Source of the DNA: Corella eumyota
Lineage: Eukaryota > Chordata > Ascidiacea > Phlebobranchia > Corellidae
Assembly: GCA_963082875.1 (NCBI GenBank)
Contig: OY720098.1
Location: forward strand, 5,828,001 to 5,892,000
DNA: 64,000 nucleotides
Reading direction: 5' to 3'
A program made the translations under genes and the position numbers. This document shows positions 1 through 48,082 of the stretch, piece after piece. Numbering within the stretch: position 1 is the stretch's first letter; every line of letters begins with the position of its first letter. The notes beneath the pieces were generated by a model. That model was not told the origin of the DNA. It searched no databases and saw only the letters and a list, made by a program, of their open reading frames with translations.

Positions 1-69
1 ATAATGTGACCAGTTCGTGCTTTCCTACTAGAGCTATATTGGGTTATATTATAAGAATTATTTTTTTAT

Positions 70-1350
70 TAATATTGTTTTTTCGTATTCTTTTTTGTGG
101 TCAATATTATTTATATTTAAGGCTTATTTTCCTGATTTTTTTTTGTCGATCATTTTTATGTTTTTAGCCTCTTTTTTATTCTTTTTTGTTGTCAATATTA
201 TTTAGGTTTTTAGCAATACTTTTTGTATTTCTTTCTGTTGTCGATATTATTTATGTTTTTAGCCTTATTATTTCATATTGTTTATGTTTTTAGCCTTATT
301 TTTTTCGTATTTCTTTTTGTTGTCGATATTATTTATGTTTTTAGCCTTAATTTTACGCATTCTTTACTGTTGTCGAAATTATTTATGTTTTTAGCCTTAT
401 TTTTTTCATATTTCTTTCTGTTGTCGATATCATTTATGTTTTTAGCCTTAATTTCACGTACTCTTTTCTGCTATTGATATTATTTGTGTTCTCAGCCTAA
501 TTTTTTTTCATTTTTCTTTCTGTTGTCGATATTATTTATGTTTTTAGTCTTAATGTCACGTACTTTTCATGTTATTGATATTAATTGTGTTCTAAGCCTT
601 ATTTTTACGTATTCTTGTCTGTTGTCGATATTATTTATGTTTTTAGCCTTAATTTTATGTATTCTTTTCTGTTATTGATATTGTTTGTGTTCTCAGTTTT
701 TAGCGTTAATTTCACATACTGCACTCTTTTCTGTTTTCGATATTATTTGTGTTCTCAGCCTTATTTTTTCGTATTTCTTTTTTTTGTCGATATTATTTAT
801 GTTTTAAGCCTTAACTTCACGTACTCTTTTCTGTTATTGATATTATTTGTGTTCTCAGCCTTATTTTTTCGTATTTTTTTTGTTGTCGATATTATTTATG
901 TTTTTAGCCTTTTTTTTATATTTCTTTTTTTTGTCGATATTATTTATGTTTTTAGCCTTAATTCCACATATTCTTTTCACTTGTCGATATCATTTATGTT
1001 CTTAGCCTTATTTATTTCATATTTCTTTCTGTTGTTGATATTGTTTATGTTTTTAGCCTTATTTTTTCGTATTTTTTCTGTTGGCGATATTATTTATGTT
1101 TTTAGGCTTATTTTTACGTATTCTCGTCTGCTGTCGATATTATTTATGTTCTTAGCCCTTTTTTCATATTTTGTTATGTTGTTGACATTGTTTATGTTTT
1201 TAGCCTTATTTTCACGTACTCTTTTCTGTTATCGATATTATTTGTGTTCTCAGCCCTATTTTTTTTGTATTTCTTTCTGTTGTCGATATTATTTATGTTC
1301 GATATTATTTATGTTGTCGATATTATTTATGTTTTTAGACTTATTTTTTT
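70..1350. repeat. AT-rich minisatellite, ~50 bp unit
   Basis: A degenerate tandem array in which the core TCGATATTATTTATGTTTTT recurs about twenty times at roughly 48-100 bp spacing, separated by T-rich runs ending in variants of CTTTTCTGTTG. The spacing suggests a ~50 bp basic unit with some dimers. Open frames across it encode only periodic Tyr/Val/Phe/Leu/Ser strings created by the repeat and are not genes. No function is visible. Confidence 0.85.
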
Positions 1351-1369
1351 CCCTTATTTTGATATTATG

Positions 1370-1940
1370 AATAAATTTTGTTTAACAAAATTTCATATGC
1401 TTTTTTTTAATGACATAAACCTATTTAGTGACGTAATCGGGTTGTAACGTTACTGCTTTTAAAGTAGATAAGTACAGTAGAGTAGTGGGGATAAATTTAA
1501 TATTCCTCTTTTATTTACACTACTGGTTGTTTAAGCTTAAAGAATTGTGATGCTTATTATATTAAAGCGTATAACTTTTTATTTTTAACAACAGCTTTGT
1601 GTAATTTATTATTAGTTAAATTTCCTCTTTTTTAAACCTTTTATATTTCAGTTGGGTTTTTCCTGGGTGCTTTAGTTTATCTTGAAATACATGAATACAC
1701 TTCAGCATTAAGGAAATTATTTAGATTTAACGTTTCAATAGTTTAACTTGCTTACAATTTTTGTTTCTTGTTTTACGCAATTTTATTTCTTGTTTTATGC
1801 ATCACGTACCCAACAATTAGCTCTTGGTTGCAGTTTGTAAGTTTTAAATTAAAGATTATCTACATGAGTAAGATTTTATTTTCATAAGATTTTTTATTTG
1901 TCTAATAAAAGGATTTGTTCGTAAATAAAATTCCTTCACT
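1370..1940. other. AT-rich intergenic DNA, nothing recognised
   Basis: No coding frame, RNA gene or clear repeat could be supported between the first minisatellite and the SINE at 1,941. Confidence 0.5.
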
Positions 1941-2202
1941 AGTCTAATGTTACCACTGGCTAAAAACGGCTTTACTACATAAGGTTTTGGGTTCGATTTT
2001 TAATGCTGTTATGCTCTTGAGTAGGGCACTGTAAACGGTAACTTTTGCTAAGCCAACACCTTACACCCAGTAAAATTATTGGCAATTAGAATCAATGTTA
2101 TCCCAAACTGTCAAAGTCAACTTGAGACTGGGTTAGTGTTACATATGTTACTCTATGTTTAGGCCGTAAAGTTGTCCATTCCACATTGAGGATGATTAAA
2201 TA
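1941..2202 (+). mobile_element. tRNA-derived SINE copy, plus orientation
   Basis: The 5' part has a tRNA-like pol III promoter arrangement: a degenerate A-box region near 1,950-1,965 and a B-box-like GGGTTCGATTTTTAA near 1,986. The body then runs through a cysteine-free, GC-moderate tail ending near ATTGAGGATGATTAAATAC. The same tail appears reverse complemented at 5,820-5,935, and the same tRNA-like head at 6,000-6,095, which defines the family within this window. The copy is diverged and probably inactive. Confidence 0.7.
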
Positions 2203-2344
2203 CGAAAAAATGATTTATTAAATTTGTATTGTTTACAGTTCTATTTGTTTTCTCTGCATGGTTGAAAAATTAATTTAAAATTAAAATATTTGAATTTAAA
2301 ACAGTTTTAAGGTTAGTAATCCTAAACTGTTTTTGCCAAGTTGA

Positions 2345-2581
2345 CATTTGAAAGAAGGAAAATATGAGCCCTTCACTAATAAAACTCTTCCATTTTCTAT
2401 TGGACCTAAGTTGTGTCATGGTGAAAATTTAGCCAGAATGAAATTTTTAATCTTCTTTGTCAGATTTTTGCAAAAGTTCGAGACTTCTTTCAAAGGAAGA
2501 CTACCTAGCTTAGATGATGATATGAGTAGTGGACTCAAACACACATGCTCCTACTGTGAATGTTTTTTACAATCAAGATAG
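2345..2581 (+). pseudogene. Orphan cytochrome P450 C-terminal exon (haem-binding loop)
   Basis: The frame encodes the P450 signature around the haem-thiolate cysteine, PFSIGPKLCHGENLAR, followed by an L-helix-like segment (MKFLIFFVRFLQKFE) and a CYP2-like end (LPSLDD, SGLKHT). P450s are membrane-bound monooxygenases; this cysteine is the axial haem ligand. Only the last ~75 residues of an enzyme of ~500 are present. A stop codon lies immediately upstream in frame at 2,342, and candidate splice acceptors lie only within 2,353-2,357. No ExxR-bearing exon is visible upstream, where a SINE and a minisatellite lie. It may be the last exon of a gene starting outside the window or a relic. The last ~12 residues depart from the family pattern. 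Confidence 0.65.
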
Positions 2582-2639
2582 TTTTATTATAATGTTTGTG
2601 AGGAAAAATTTAACATTAACTTTGAGCAAATGTTAATCT

Positions 2640-4990
2640 TATATATAACCGACCAAAATTAAAAAAAACCTAACAACAATCTTTAAATTTGAATAAACAA
2701 ACACCTATTAATTAGTATTTAGTGACAAAAATTAAAATTTCAATTCATTTTTGAGTTACCAATATCATGATATACAAATGGCCAAGATTTAAAAAATAAA
2801 TAACAAATTTTAAATTTTAATAAATAAACACCTACTAATTAGTAATTAGTGATAATTAAATGTTGTAAATAGGGGAATGAAAACACAATCTGATAATAAA
2901 CAACATACTAAAATTTCAAAACTGTAAAAGTTCAAAAACAAAAGTTATGTTAACTCAAAATTTACAGCTTATAAGACATTGGAAAAGATTAATAATAACT
3001 AGATTTATTTGATAAATAAAATATGGTTCGAAATTATTTGATTATTTTTAACATAAGTTTTTATAAATAAAAAACATATGCATAAACAATAACTAAGAAT
3101 ATTACATACCTTTGATTTTTAATAAACAAACAAGCATTTATATATATTATACAAATAAAAACTAATATTTAACATGGTTTTAAGTTGGTAATATTAGGAT
3201 AAAAATAATTATAGTAGATTTTAAAAGCCTAAAATTGATTTTTGATTTTTATTAAATAAACAAGCATTTAAATATGATAAAAAAACGAAAAAAAATTTTG
3301 TAAAATGTTTTTTAACGACCTTATATTATAAAATACATCATACCAAATTTTTAATGCTAAATATTGAACTTTAATTTTTAATCAACAAACCAGCATTTAA
3401 ATATAACAAACAAATAAAAATTATTTTTTAATTCATTTTTTAATTATTAAAATTATGATATAAAACTGACCAAGATTTAAAAATGTAACAACAACCTTTT
3501 AATTTTAATAAACAAACACCTATTAATTAGTAATTAGTGATAAAAATTAAAATTTTAATTTGTTTTTGAGTTACTAATATCATAATATACAATTGACCAA
3601 GATTTAAAAATTTAATAACAACCTTTAAATTTTAATAAACAAACACCTATTAATTAGTAATTAGTGATAATTAAATGTTGTAAATAGGAGAATGAAAACA
3701 TAATCTAATAATAAACAACATACTAAAATTTCAGATTTTTAAATTTTAAGAAACAAAAGATATCTTCTTTCAAAATTGGGACTAGAAAGAATAAAAACAA
3801 TAATAAAAATAACTGGATTTATTTGATAAATAAAATATGGTTCGAAATTATTTGATTATTTTTAACATAAATTTTTTAAATTAAAAAAGGTATACATAAA
3901 CATTAACTAAAAATATATATATATATTTGATTTTTAATAAACAAACAATAGCATTTAAATATTATATACATACAAAAATTAATATTTTAACCCAGTTTTA
4001 AGTTGTTAATATCAGGATATACATCAGACTAAATTTTAAATTTCTAAAATTGATTTTTGATTTTTATTAAATAAACAAGCATTTACAAATGATAAATAAA
4101 CAAAAATTATTTTTTAAATATGTTTTTTAACTACCTATATTATGAAATACACTATATTAAATTTTGAATACTTAAGGTCAAACTTTAATTTTAAATAAAT
4201 GAACAATAATTTAAATATAATAAGCAAACAAAAATTAAATTTTTTATCTATTTTTGAGCTACTGCTATCATGATATACAATAGACTAAGATTTAAAAAAG
4301 TAATAACAATCTTTAAATTTTAATAAATAAACAACCATAAATTATTAATTATTGAGAAAAATTAAAATTTTAATTTATTTTTGAGTTACTAATATTATGA
4401 TATACAAATGGCCAACATTTAAAAAATAAATAACAATCTTTAAATTTTATTAAATAAACACCTATTAATTAGTAATTAGTGATAAAAATTAAAATTTTAA
4501 TTCATTTTTGAGTTACCAATATCATGATATACAAATGGCCAAGATTTAAAAAATAAATAACAAACTTTAAACTTTAATAAATAAACACCTATTAATTAGT
4601 AATTAGTGAAAAAAATTAAAATTTTAATTTATTTTTGAGTTACCAATATCGTGATATACAAATGACCAAGATTTAAAAATAAATAACAAACTTTAAATTT
4701 TAATAAATAAACACCTATTAATTAGTAATTAGTGATAAAAATTAAAGTTATAATTCATTTTTGAGTTACCAATATCATGATATACAAATGGCCAAGATTT
4801 AAAAACTAAATAACAATCTTTAAATTTTAATAAAGAAACACCTATTAATCAGTAATTTGTGATAATTAAATGTTGTAAATAGGAGAATGAAAACACAATC
4901 TGATAATAAACAACATACTAAAATTTCAAAACTGTAAATGTTCACAAACAAAAGTTATGTTAACTCAAAATTTACAGCTTATAAGACACT
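2640..4990. repeat. AT-rich satellite-like array, ~127 bp unit with higher-order structure
   Basis: The phrase CACCTATTAATTAGTAATTA recurs at 126-127 bp spacing (for example near 4,461, 4,588, 4,714 and 4,841), with TGAGTTACCAATATCATGAT between. Longer segments also recur. The stretch from about 2,865 to 3,000 is repeated almost exactly at about 4,870-5,005 and more loosely at 3,665-3,800. This gives a higher-order repeat built from the 127 bp unit. No coding potential. Confidence 0.85.
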
Positions 4991-5130
4991 GGAAAAGATT
5001 AATAATAATAATAATAATAATAATGACAATAACAATATGTTTCGAACAAAGATTTCGAACCATAATAAGTATAATAACAATAACAATATGTTTCGAAATC
5101 TAAGTTTTCGAACCATAATAAATTTGTTTA
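4990..5130. repeat. (AAT)n microsatellite and short ATATGTTTCGAA repeats
   Basis: A run of about nine AAT/AATAAT triplets near 5,001-5,025 is followed by two copies of a segment containing AACAATATGTTTCGAA and TTTCGAACCATAATAA. It is the ragged edge of the preceding array. The Asn-rich open frame across it is a product of the repeat. Confidence 0.75.
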
Positions 5131-5139
5131 GCCAATAAT

Positions 5140-5815
5140 CATACAACAATGATCACGCTTTCATGTTTTAGTATATTAATACTGTCAGTTTTTTATGTTT
5201 AAGAAAATTTACAGAAGTTTTTTTATGTATATGTACAAGCTACCCAATTAGTAGCATCTAGTAAATCGGCATGTATGTTGTTAAAAATATTCGTGCATCA
5301 ATTATATTTAATTTTTGTTTTTTATTTGGCAACACAATTTTAGGGTATTTCCCGCTATTTATTTTGCTTTTTTAGTCACGTGGATATTTTTCCACGTGTA
5401 AGAAAATGTCTTTGTTGTAAATCGCTGGAATCGTAATCTAAGATAAGGTGAAAAGTCTAATAAATCTAATTCCACATAAAATAATATACTTTTGTTTTTA
5501 AATTTTTTTGTTTAAATATTTTAAAAATAAGAACAAAGTTACTAACATTTTTGCTAAAAACTAGACTTTTTTAAAAAATAGAAATGTATTTCACTTTGAT
5601 TACTTTAAAATTTTAAACCTAAATAAATATACATGTGTATATAAAGAGATTTCTGGAATCATAAATATATATAAATATTTTTTCTGCGTAATTAATTTTA
5701 TAGTAATCAATGTTTTTTATTAATTTTTAAGGTCAAGGAAATCTGGAAATAAACCTTCAACATCACACAAAAAAAACAAGTATATAACTATATTTTTTTT
5801 TTCTTGTTTATATAT
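5140..5815. other. AT-rich intergenic DNA, nothing recognised
   Basis: Unique AT-rich sequence without a supportable gene, RNA or repeat. Confidence 0.5.
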
Positions 5816-5819
5816 CTTT

Positions 5820-6095
5820 ATCCTCGATGTGGGAAGGTCGAATGTGCGACTTAAACATAGAGTAACATAAGTTAGTCTGACCCAGTCTTGAGTTGCCTGT
5901 GGCAGTTTGGGATAATATATAGATTATATTTGCCCCATAGATATGCTGCTGATTAAGTGCTGGCTTAGCAAGAGTTCATACCGTTTATAGCGCCTAACTT
6001 AAGGGCGCTACAGCATAAGAGCAGTGGGGATTGAACCCATGACCTCATGGTGTTGAAGCAAGTGTTTTTACCACTACACCTTGCTGCCGGGTATT
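5820..6095 (-). mobile_element. tRNA-derived SINE copy, minus orientation
   Basis: Read on the minus strand, it starts with GGCAGCAAGGTGTAGTGGTA (A-box-like) near 6,094 and carries a good B box, GGGTTCAATCCCCACTG, near 6,030. This is followed by a non-tRNA body and a tail matching the SINE at 1,941-2,202. The head-to-tail order tRNA-like/body/tail is complete. This is the best-preserved copy in the window. Confidence 0.8.
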
Positions 6096-6519
6096 TTAAA
6101 GTATTTTGATTCAAAATGAATTTAATATCTGTAGGTGTAAAATTAGAAAAATCTAGCATTGATATGTTCTATAAAGTAAGAAAAAAAAGAAAAAATGAGA
6201 ATTTTGAGTTTAAAATTTCCTTTCTACTTGGATTGTTCCAAAATGTAAGTGTTAACTTTTATTTTAGTTAAACATTAAAAAAAACGATTTTGGTTAGAAA
6301 ATAAAAAATAAATTTATTATTATTAGTAGAAAATTCACTTTTTTGTTATTATTTTATATATATTGTTTTTTTGTGCAACTATAACTTTTTTTAAAATATT
6401 TTATATTTCGGGTATACATGCCAAAGGGGGTAACATCCTTTTTACATTTGAATATATTGCAAACAAATTTTGTATTGTTTTTGTTTTTATTTTAATTTAT
6501 TGTGGAAGACTAATTATTT

Positions 6520-6762
6520 GCCTTGAACATGGAGTCACAATAATTACACCAACCCAGTTGAGAATTAACTTTGGTAGTTTCGGATATTATTGAACAAAAT
6601 TGCTCGATAATTAATCTGCTGATTATTTTTGGGTTTAGTGAAAGGTCATTGCAATAACAGACCTTTACCTAATTCCACTATAGAAAAAGGGCAGTGGGAA
6701 TTGAACCCAGGACCTCTTGTGGTAAAGCCAAGTGTTTTAATTACTTTGCAATGTTGTCAGAT
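6520..6762 (-). mobile_element. Diverged tRNA-derived SINE copy, minus orientation
   Basis: The minus strand carries GAGGTCCTGGGTTCAATTCC near 6,690-6,715, matching the B-box region of the copy at 5,820-6,095. The matching body and tail extend down to about 6,530. It is more diverged than its neighbour and separated from it by ~425 bp, so it looks like an independent, older insertion. Confidence 0.7.
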
Positions 6763-6799
6763 AATATAAGTATATGTATTGTTTGTTTTGCTGTTTTAA

Positions 6800-9700
6800 A
6801 AATGTTCAAATGTTTAAACTTAATTGTCAGGATTCTTTAAAGTTTGAAATAACTGCAAATTTTTGCTTAAATTATAGGTTTTAGTGGGCATTTGTTTGTC
6901 TATTTAGTTACATTTAAATACAACCTTATTAAAATAACATTCAAATATCTATAAAATAGTATTAAATTTGCAACAACAAAAAAAATGATAATCCTATCCT
7001 AATTTCAAAAAAATGTTTATTTATAAAATAAAAGCGTTTGAAATTTAATTCGATTGACGTGTTCGTTACGCAATTTATTCAACCACGCGTTACTTCCAAT
7101 AATTGGATTTACGAAATTTTTTAGAAAGGAATTTTCACTTTTACCGATTTTTTTAAGCAACCTTTGTAAAAAGACACCATTATAGTTTTTTCAGTCGTCT
7201 GCTAGAGTACCGCAGTACTTTCTTAACGAGAACACCGTAACTAATTTTTGTGTCGCCAGTTTTTTCGAAATAACCTATTATGAAAAAATTAGTAACTGTC
7301 TTGTTCTATGCAAGCATTACTTAAAAGTTTCGCGCATGATTAAAAATTTTTTTCAAACAATGTGTATACTCATATGAGAAAATTGTTTAAGTCCGTAATT
7401 TCGGACAGTTTTATTAATTCGTTTAAGTTATTTTCAAGTATTGACTATTATCCAATAATAAAAACCGTTGTTTAAAGCAATGTTTATTGGCTCTAGATTT
7501 GGTTATATTTAGGATGCCGGCGCCGGTGCGTTTTCCCTAAACTGTTGAGTCATTATCAATGCGAAAGATTTTGAATTGTTAAGTGCAAACATATTAGGAT
7601 GCTTTTAACACATCTTAAATTTGTTTGTTTGTTTAAATAAAGGAATCATTTGCGCTATGCAAAGGTGTGCTTTTCAAAACAATAAACGCATTGATATCTC
7701 ATACTATATAACCAAAAATTATGTTATTTATATCGGCGCCAATCTGTTTTATCAAGATCTTAAAAACTTTAATATTGGGTAGGAGTCCCGAACATTAGCA
7801 CCCGGTAAATGCTATGGGAGTATATTAATTAAATTAGAAGCTCGCATGTGCTGTAGAGAGTCTGCCAACGAGTTGTATTAAATTTAGGCGTATATCTTAT
7901 TTTACTGGGTTTTATAGTGTGGACAAATTGTTACCCAGCTAGGTAGCTGAAGAGCGTAAAATCAAAATAATAATGCACCATTTTGACAATGAACGATTGT
8001 ATCGAATGAAAACTTTTTTCCCAAGTAAAATGAAAACTTAAACACCGGATACGTCGATAGCGATCCTATTAGCGTGCGAGAGTGAACCCTACACGTTCCA
8101 ATCGTGAGAACAATTAAGTTCAAAATGTAAAGTTAACTGGCAAAATAAGGTTTTAGTCATCCCATACTTTACGCTGATGAATATACAACACAAGATTATG
8201 GGTTTTCGTGAGATCAGCTTGATCCTTTTAGTTCAAACGAAAACACGAACAATTAGAAAGTGAAATCAACCAGAACCACGTTTTCAGCTATTAAAAAAAC
8301 GTGATTCCGGTATATATGATTCACTGAGAATACTTTACCCAATCATTCATATAATTCCGGTTCTGGTGGATTTCTCGTGCTAGTTTGTATTCTTGTAAAT
8401 ATCCACGCCACTCAAAGCTGACATTTTTTAAATTAGTAGAAGCAAAAATTACCGGTGCGCAATCGAATATCAACACACGGAAAATTTTGGCATTTGATTA
8501 AGTTTGTAACTCCTGCATGCCTTTGTTAACTTGTTGTATTGGCCATGAACTGATATCTTAATTTTATTAAAACGGGATGTTGAAGTTCCTGTGTGGGCTG
8601 ACCCGTTAACGGGTTTTTTAGTTTTTCGTTTAAAAAGAAAAAATGTTCTTGTTTAAAAATTTTAAGGTTTTCATTTACAGGGGTTATTCCAGCATATTTT
8701 TCAGGTCAAACCGAGAAAGAATTGTTTGAAATTGACTGTATTTGTTTAAAACTTGGAATTTCCATCGCGGTAAAAATATTATACCTCCTAAAAATATCCG
8801 TCATTGTTTGAGCAATTGGGTATTTTCATTTTAGCATATTTGAGAGGGTTGATGTCCTTGAAAATAAAAGACAATAACATTTGTTGAATTTGGCAATGTT
8901 TTCAACTTAAACAAACTAGAAATTTATTAAACCTTCAGGAGACATTAGGTGGTAGTAGAAATCTTGACTTAAATGCTAATTTTTCTTGTAATGTTTTTGA
9001 ACTTTTAACGCGCAGCTTTGTTTAAGGTATATGGGTACAAATTTACTTGGTAAATGTTCCATTATAAAGTAATTACACAAAAATATAAAATTTATATAAA
9101 AATTTTTCGTTTTTTTTATTTTGCGTTGCAGCCATTTTTCTGCCTTAAGTCAGGTAAAAAACCTACTGCGTTTGCATCCTTATTTCACCGTTTTTGCGTC
9201 GCAAACATGTTTTTGCATTTAGTTTGGTTTTTCCAATTGTCATGACAAATTTTCCCAAGTGATCCATTCAGAAACGCGCAACCGTGATGTGGAGTATTAA
9301 TCTTTTACGTTGGTATTCTTATTTTTCAACCAAGCGATATGTAGACTAAACATGGGTTATGCCTAATGTCATCCGTTAGTACCCCCCTCTCATTGACCTA
9401 TTCGTTTCTTTGTGTTTAAATTTAAATAAGTCCTGTTTAAATATTGCGTGGGCTCGAAAATTTATAGTTTTTGTCTTTCTTGCGTGTCTAATTTATTTCA
9501 TTTTTCAATTATAATTCGCCAGTGGATCTTCACTATCTTATACAATACACATAATTTAATTATAAAAGGTGCGAAGAAGTATACAATTTTCACGCGTTTT
9601 AATGGAATCGGAAAATGTAAGTTTTTGCCACGGCCAATTGCATTTACGTAAATAAAATTAATTTTTTATTCAATTGATTCCCAACGCAAGATATGAATGA

Positions 9701-12300
9701 AAAGAGGTAAAAGGGGGCGGAAGCAAGCTGTATTTATTACGCCGCGTGTGGTTTTATATTGAAAAACATAATGAGAAGTGCAAATGTTAGTATCAGCAAC
9801 GAAATTTTGATAAATTGTTTATTCCAGTGATCCTTAGCCCCCATTAATATACAAAAACGTGCCTTGCTTGCTGTTTACGCCATTCGTTAAAATGCGGTCG
9901 AGCCATGTCGTTACTTACTTATAATCTAAGTTTGAATTACCGAACCCCAATGGCCCGTGATCGTTTAATTACCAGACATGCACGAGTTAGTGCCACGTTG
10001 ATATTACAATAAACAAGCAAGGGTAAAACGCACGATGAGTCAAACAAATAATATAACATGAAAAATAAATTAAATTTGTACACGTAATATCTAAATACAA
10101 CAGTGAAATTTAAAGCGGTATTGAGGTAATCAAATCGTTTGTATCTGCAATGCCATTAGTGGTGGTGTTAATATAACAGGTTGCGTCGCACCTTGTGTGC
10201 CGGCCCTTATTGCGTGATAAATGGCAGCGTAGCTTATCGCGTTATGTTTAAAGAGTATAAAGTTTAAAGTGGAATAGCCCAATCGGGAATATCAAATATT
10301 TTTTCTACTTGAACATGAGACTTTACGTGCGTATTGCGTGGCCCGCTTTATCCAAAACTGCATCGGTTGATGATTAATCTTGTTTTTAAAAAGAGGTTTC
10401 ATGCAAATTCCATTTTGCGTAACTTGTTTTTACCCAATTTAAAACGAAAAAAAAAAAAAATTTTTTTGCAGGATATTTAATGCTATGTAAGTTATTAAAG
10501 GTACAACCTAATTAAACTGTCTTTAAAAAAGGCAATTTTGTTTTGTTATGACGACATTTTTGCGTACTTTTTAAAGTAAATTGTGCATCTGGGAAATTTT
10601 TTTCGTCTTGGTGATTTTATTTAAAAGTAATGATCCGTGGTAAAAATGTTGTTTTAATTAGGACATACCGTAAATATTTAAAAATTAACTTATAAATTAG
10701 AAAAAAAATTTGCCAATTTTGTTGTTAGAAACATGATTGATTTGCAAAAAAAATTCCCTTTTAACAGTATTTTTTAACAACGTTTAAAATGGTGGCCAGA
10801 ATTTTTTTTTTAATTTCTGCATTTTTGTTATTGTGAAACATAAATTCTAGCATTGTCAAAAAATGCATATTTTAAAAATTATTATCCTAAACTTATTTGC
10901 TGCTGTTTGGGTTTTACTTTTTAACTTTTGTTGTTCAATAATTTGTTAGGCAATTTTTGTTGTTGTATTAAAACAGGTATTGTACTAATTTTGTAAAAAA
11001 TAAACAGTAAACAAAATTTAAGCTCATTTTTTTATACCTTACCATCTAGTGGTACCGATGTCTTTGTCTTATCAGTACTTTTTGATCCATGATATTAGTA
11101 TATAGGCTAGTATGGTGGGCTTATTTGCTAAAAAAAATGATTTTTTAAACAACTTATTTAAAAGATTATTTTTTTCTAAACTTTTTAAAACGAAATTTCG
11201 TAGAAACGCATAATATTGCCAAGCGATTAACTTTTGTACGTCATCTTGTTTATAAATGTTCAACAATATATTTTTTTATATTTTTTAAATCTGCTGGGCT
11301 TAAATGGGATTCCCGTTCAGTCTTGGGCACCAATCATTGATAAAAGATTGCGTTTATTTAAATTTTTTACAGTTTTAGGAAAAACCCAAAAACCCCAACC
11401 TTTGCTGTAATAAGTATACCGATAATAATACATTATCCTTTATTAAGTTTAAACCTTCTTTTACGTAGGCGTGAGTTTCTTGTAGACAACATGGATTAGA
11501 ATTTCTTGTTTTCTGAAAACGGTTCTTAGAATTTTTTCGTCATTATTTAAATTTTTATTTTTTTAACGCGTAAGATTATGCGTGTGTATAAAGTTATTCT
11601 TTATTAACGGAGCGTACAAAATTTGTTATCTAAAATTCACCTTTAAACATGAAAATGTTTTTCGTTTAAAGGTACGTTGGTTTTTTTCTAAAGCTCGCGC
11701 AAGCTTTACAAATAAACTGATTTCCAAAATATTTACAATTTTGCTTTTGTTTAATACTTTTGCAAAACGAATGACGCAAATTCAAAATTTCTATTTTTGC
11801 CTCGTTAGAAATCTTAAAAAAAAACAATATTTTAGGGTTTACGCATTTTTTGTAAAAATTCCAAATGTGTAAAAAACGTAGGCTGATTTTAACATTTTCA
11901 CACTATTGCTTGGCAGACCATGTTAAAGTTATGGGATTAATTGTACTCTAACTTTAAAAAGCTTATAATAAAATGCATGTCAAGGTTATAAGAGATTCGT
12001 TATTTTTTTGTCAACTCTACCTTAATATAACAATATCTTTTGCGGTTTTAGGCTTGAAATGTATAATATTTCGCTTCTCTAGTAACGAGTTTATTCTATG
12101 ATATTGGCCTCGCATTAAAGGATAATGTTAATTAAAAGTAGGGTTAGTGTGAAGCTTGGTTAATATACCCAAAAGTCGGTGTTTATTATGTCCTATAAAC
12201 AGTCTAAAAAAACAGCGTTTAAGTTCTCGTTCGGGTATTTCATTGCGTAATTCTTTTTAGACGCGGAATTTTTTTAAGCAAACTTGCGCCAACTCGTCAG
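6800..12300. other. Long intergenic region upstream of the giant secreted-protein gene
   Basis: I see no convincing exon series, RNA gene or tandem repeat over these 5.5 kb. It is less AT-extreme than the arrays to its left. A GC palindrome CCGGCGCCGG lies near 7,516 and other short GC islets occur. Short open frames (for example 9,054-9,245 and 11,582-11,872) lack any family signature. The region could hold enhancers of the downstream gene, but nothing in the sequence proves this. Confidence 0.45.
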
Positions 12301-12304
12301 GGTG

Positions 12305-12495
12305 AGAAGAACGTGATGACGTCACTAGTCAGGTATAAGACACGCGGGCTTGCGTTAATATTCCCACAACTATAAGTTGTTTAAGACAACTTCAAGTTTA
12401 AATTGCTTTCTAGATAGAGTAAATAAATATAAGTTGCATTAAGTTGAATAAGTCGACGACTGTCTTATCTGAGACGTTTTGTTGCAATCGAGAAA
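12305..12495 (+). promoter_or_regulatory. Proximal promoter / 5' UTR candidate with a CRE palindrome
   Basis: A perfect cAMP-response-element palindrome TGACGTCA lies at 12,317-12,324, about 170 bp before the start codon at 12,496. A TATA-like TATAAGA follows at about 12,334. The distance is reasonable for a short 5' UTR. Function is inferred; CRE sites bind CREB/ATF bZIP proteins in animals. Confidence 0.4.

Positions 12496-48082
<35,587 letters not shown>

Noticed and set aside
223-1447. Long overlapping open frames rich in Phe/Leu/Tyr/Val near the left end
   Set aside because: They are the ~50-bp tandem repeat read through; the residues repeat with the DNA period and no start context or family feature exists.
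6000-6095. A functional tRNA gene on the minus strand
   Set aside because: A and B boxes are present but the arms do not pair as a full cloverleaf, and the sequence continues into a shared repeat tail, so it is a SINE head.
11582-11872. 96-codon open frame upstream of the giant gene
   Set aside because: Phe/Lys/Asn-rich composition typical of AT-rich noncoding DNA, no family feature, no splice context.
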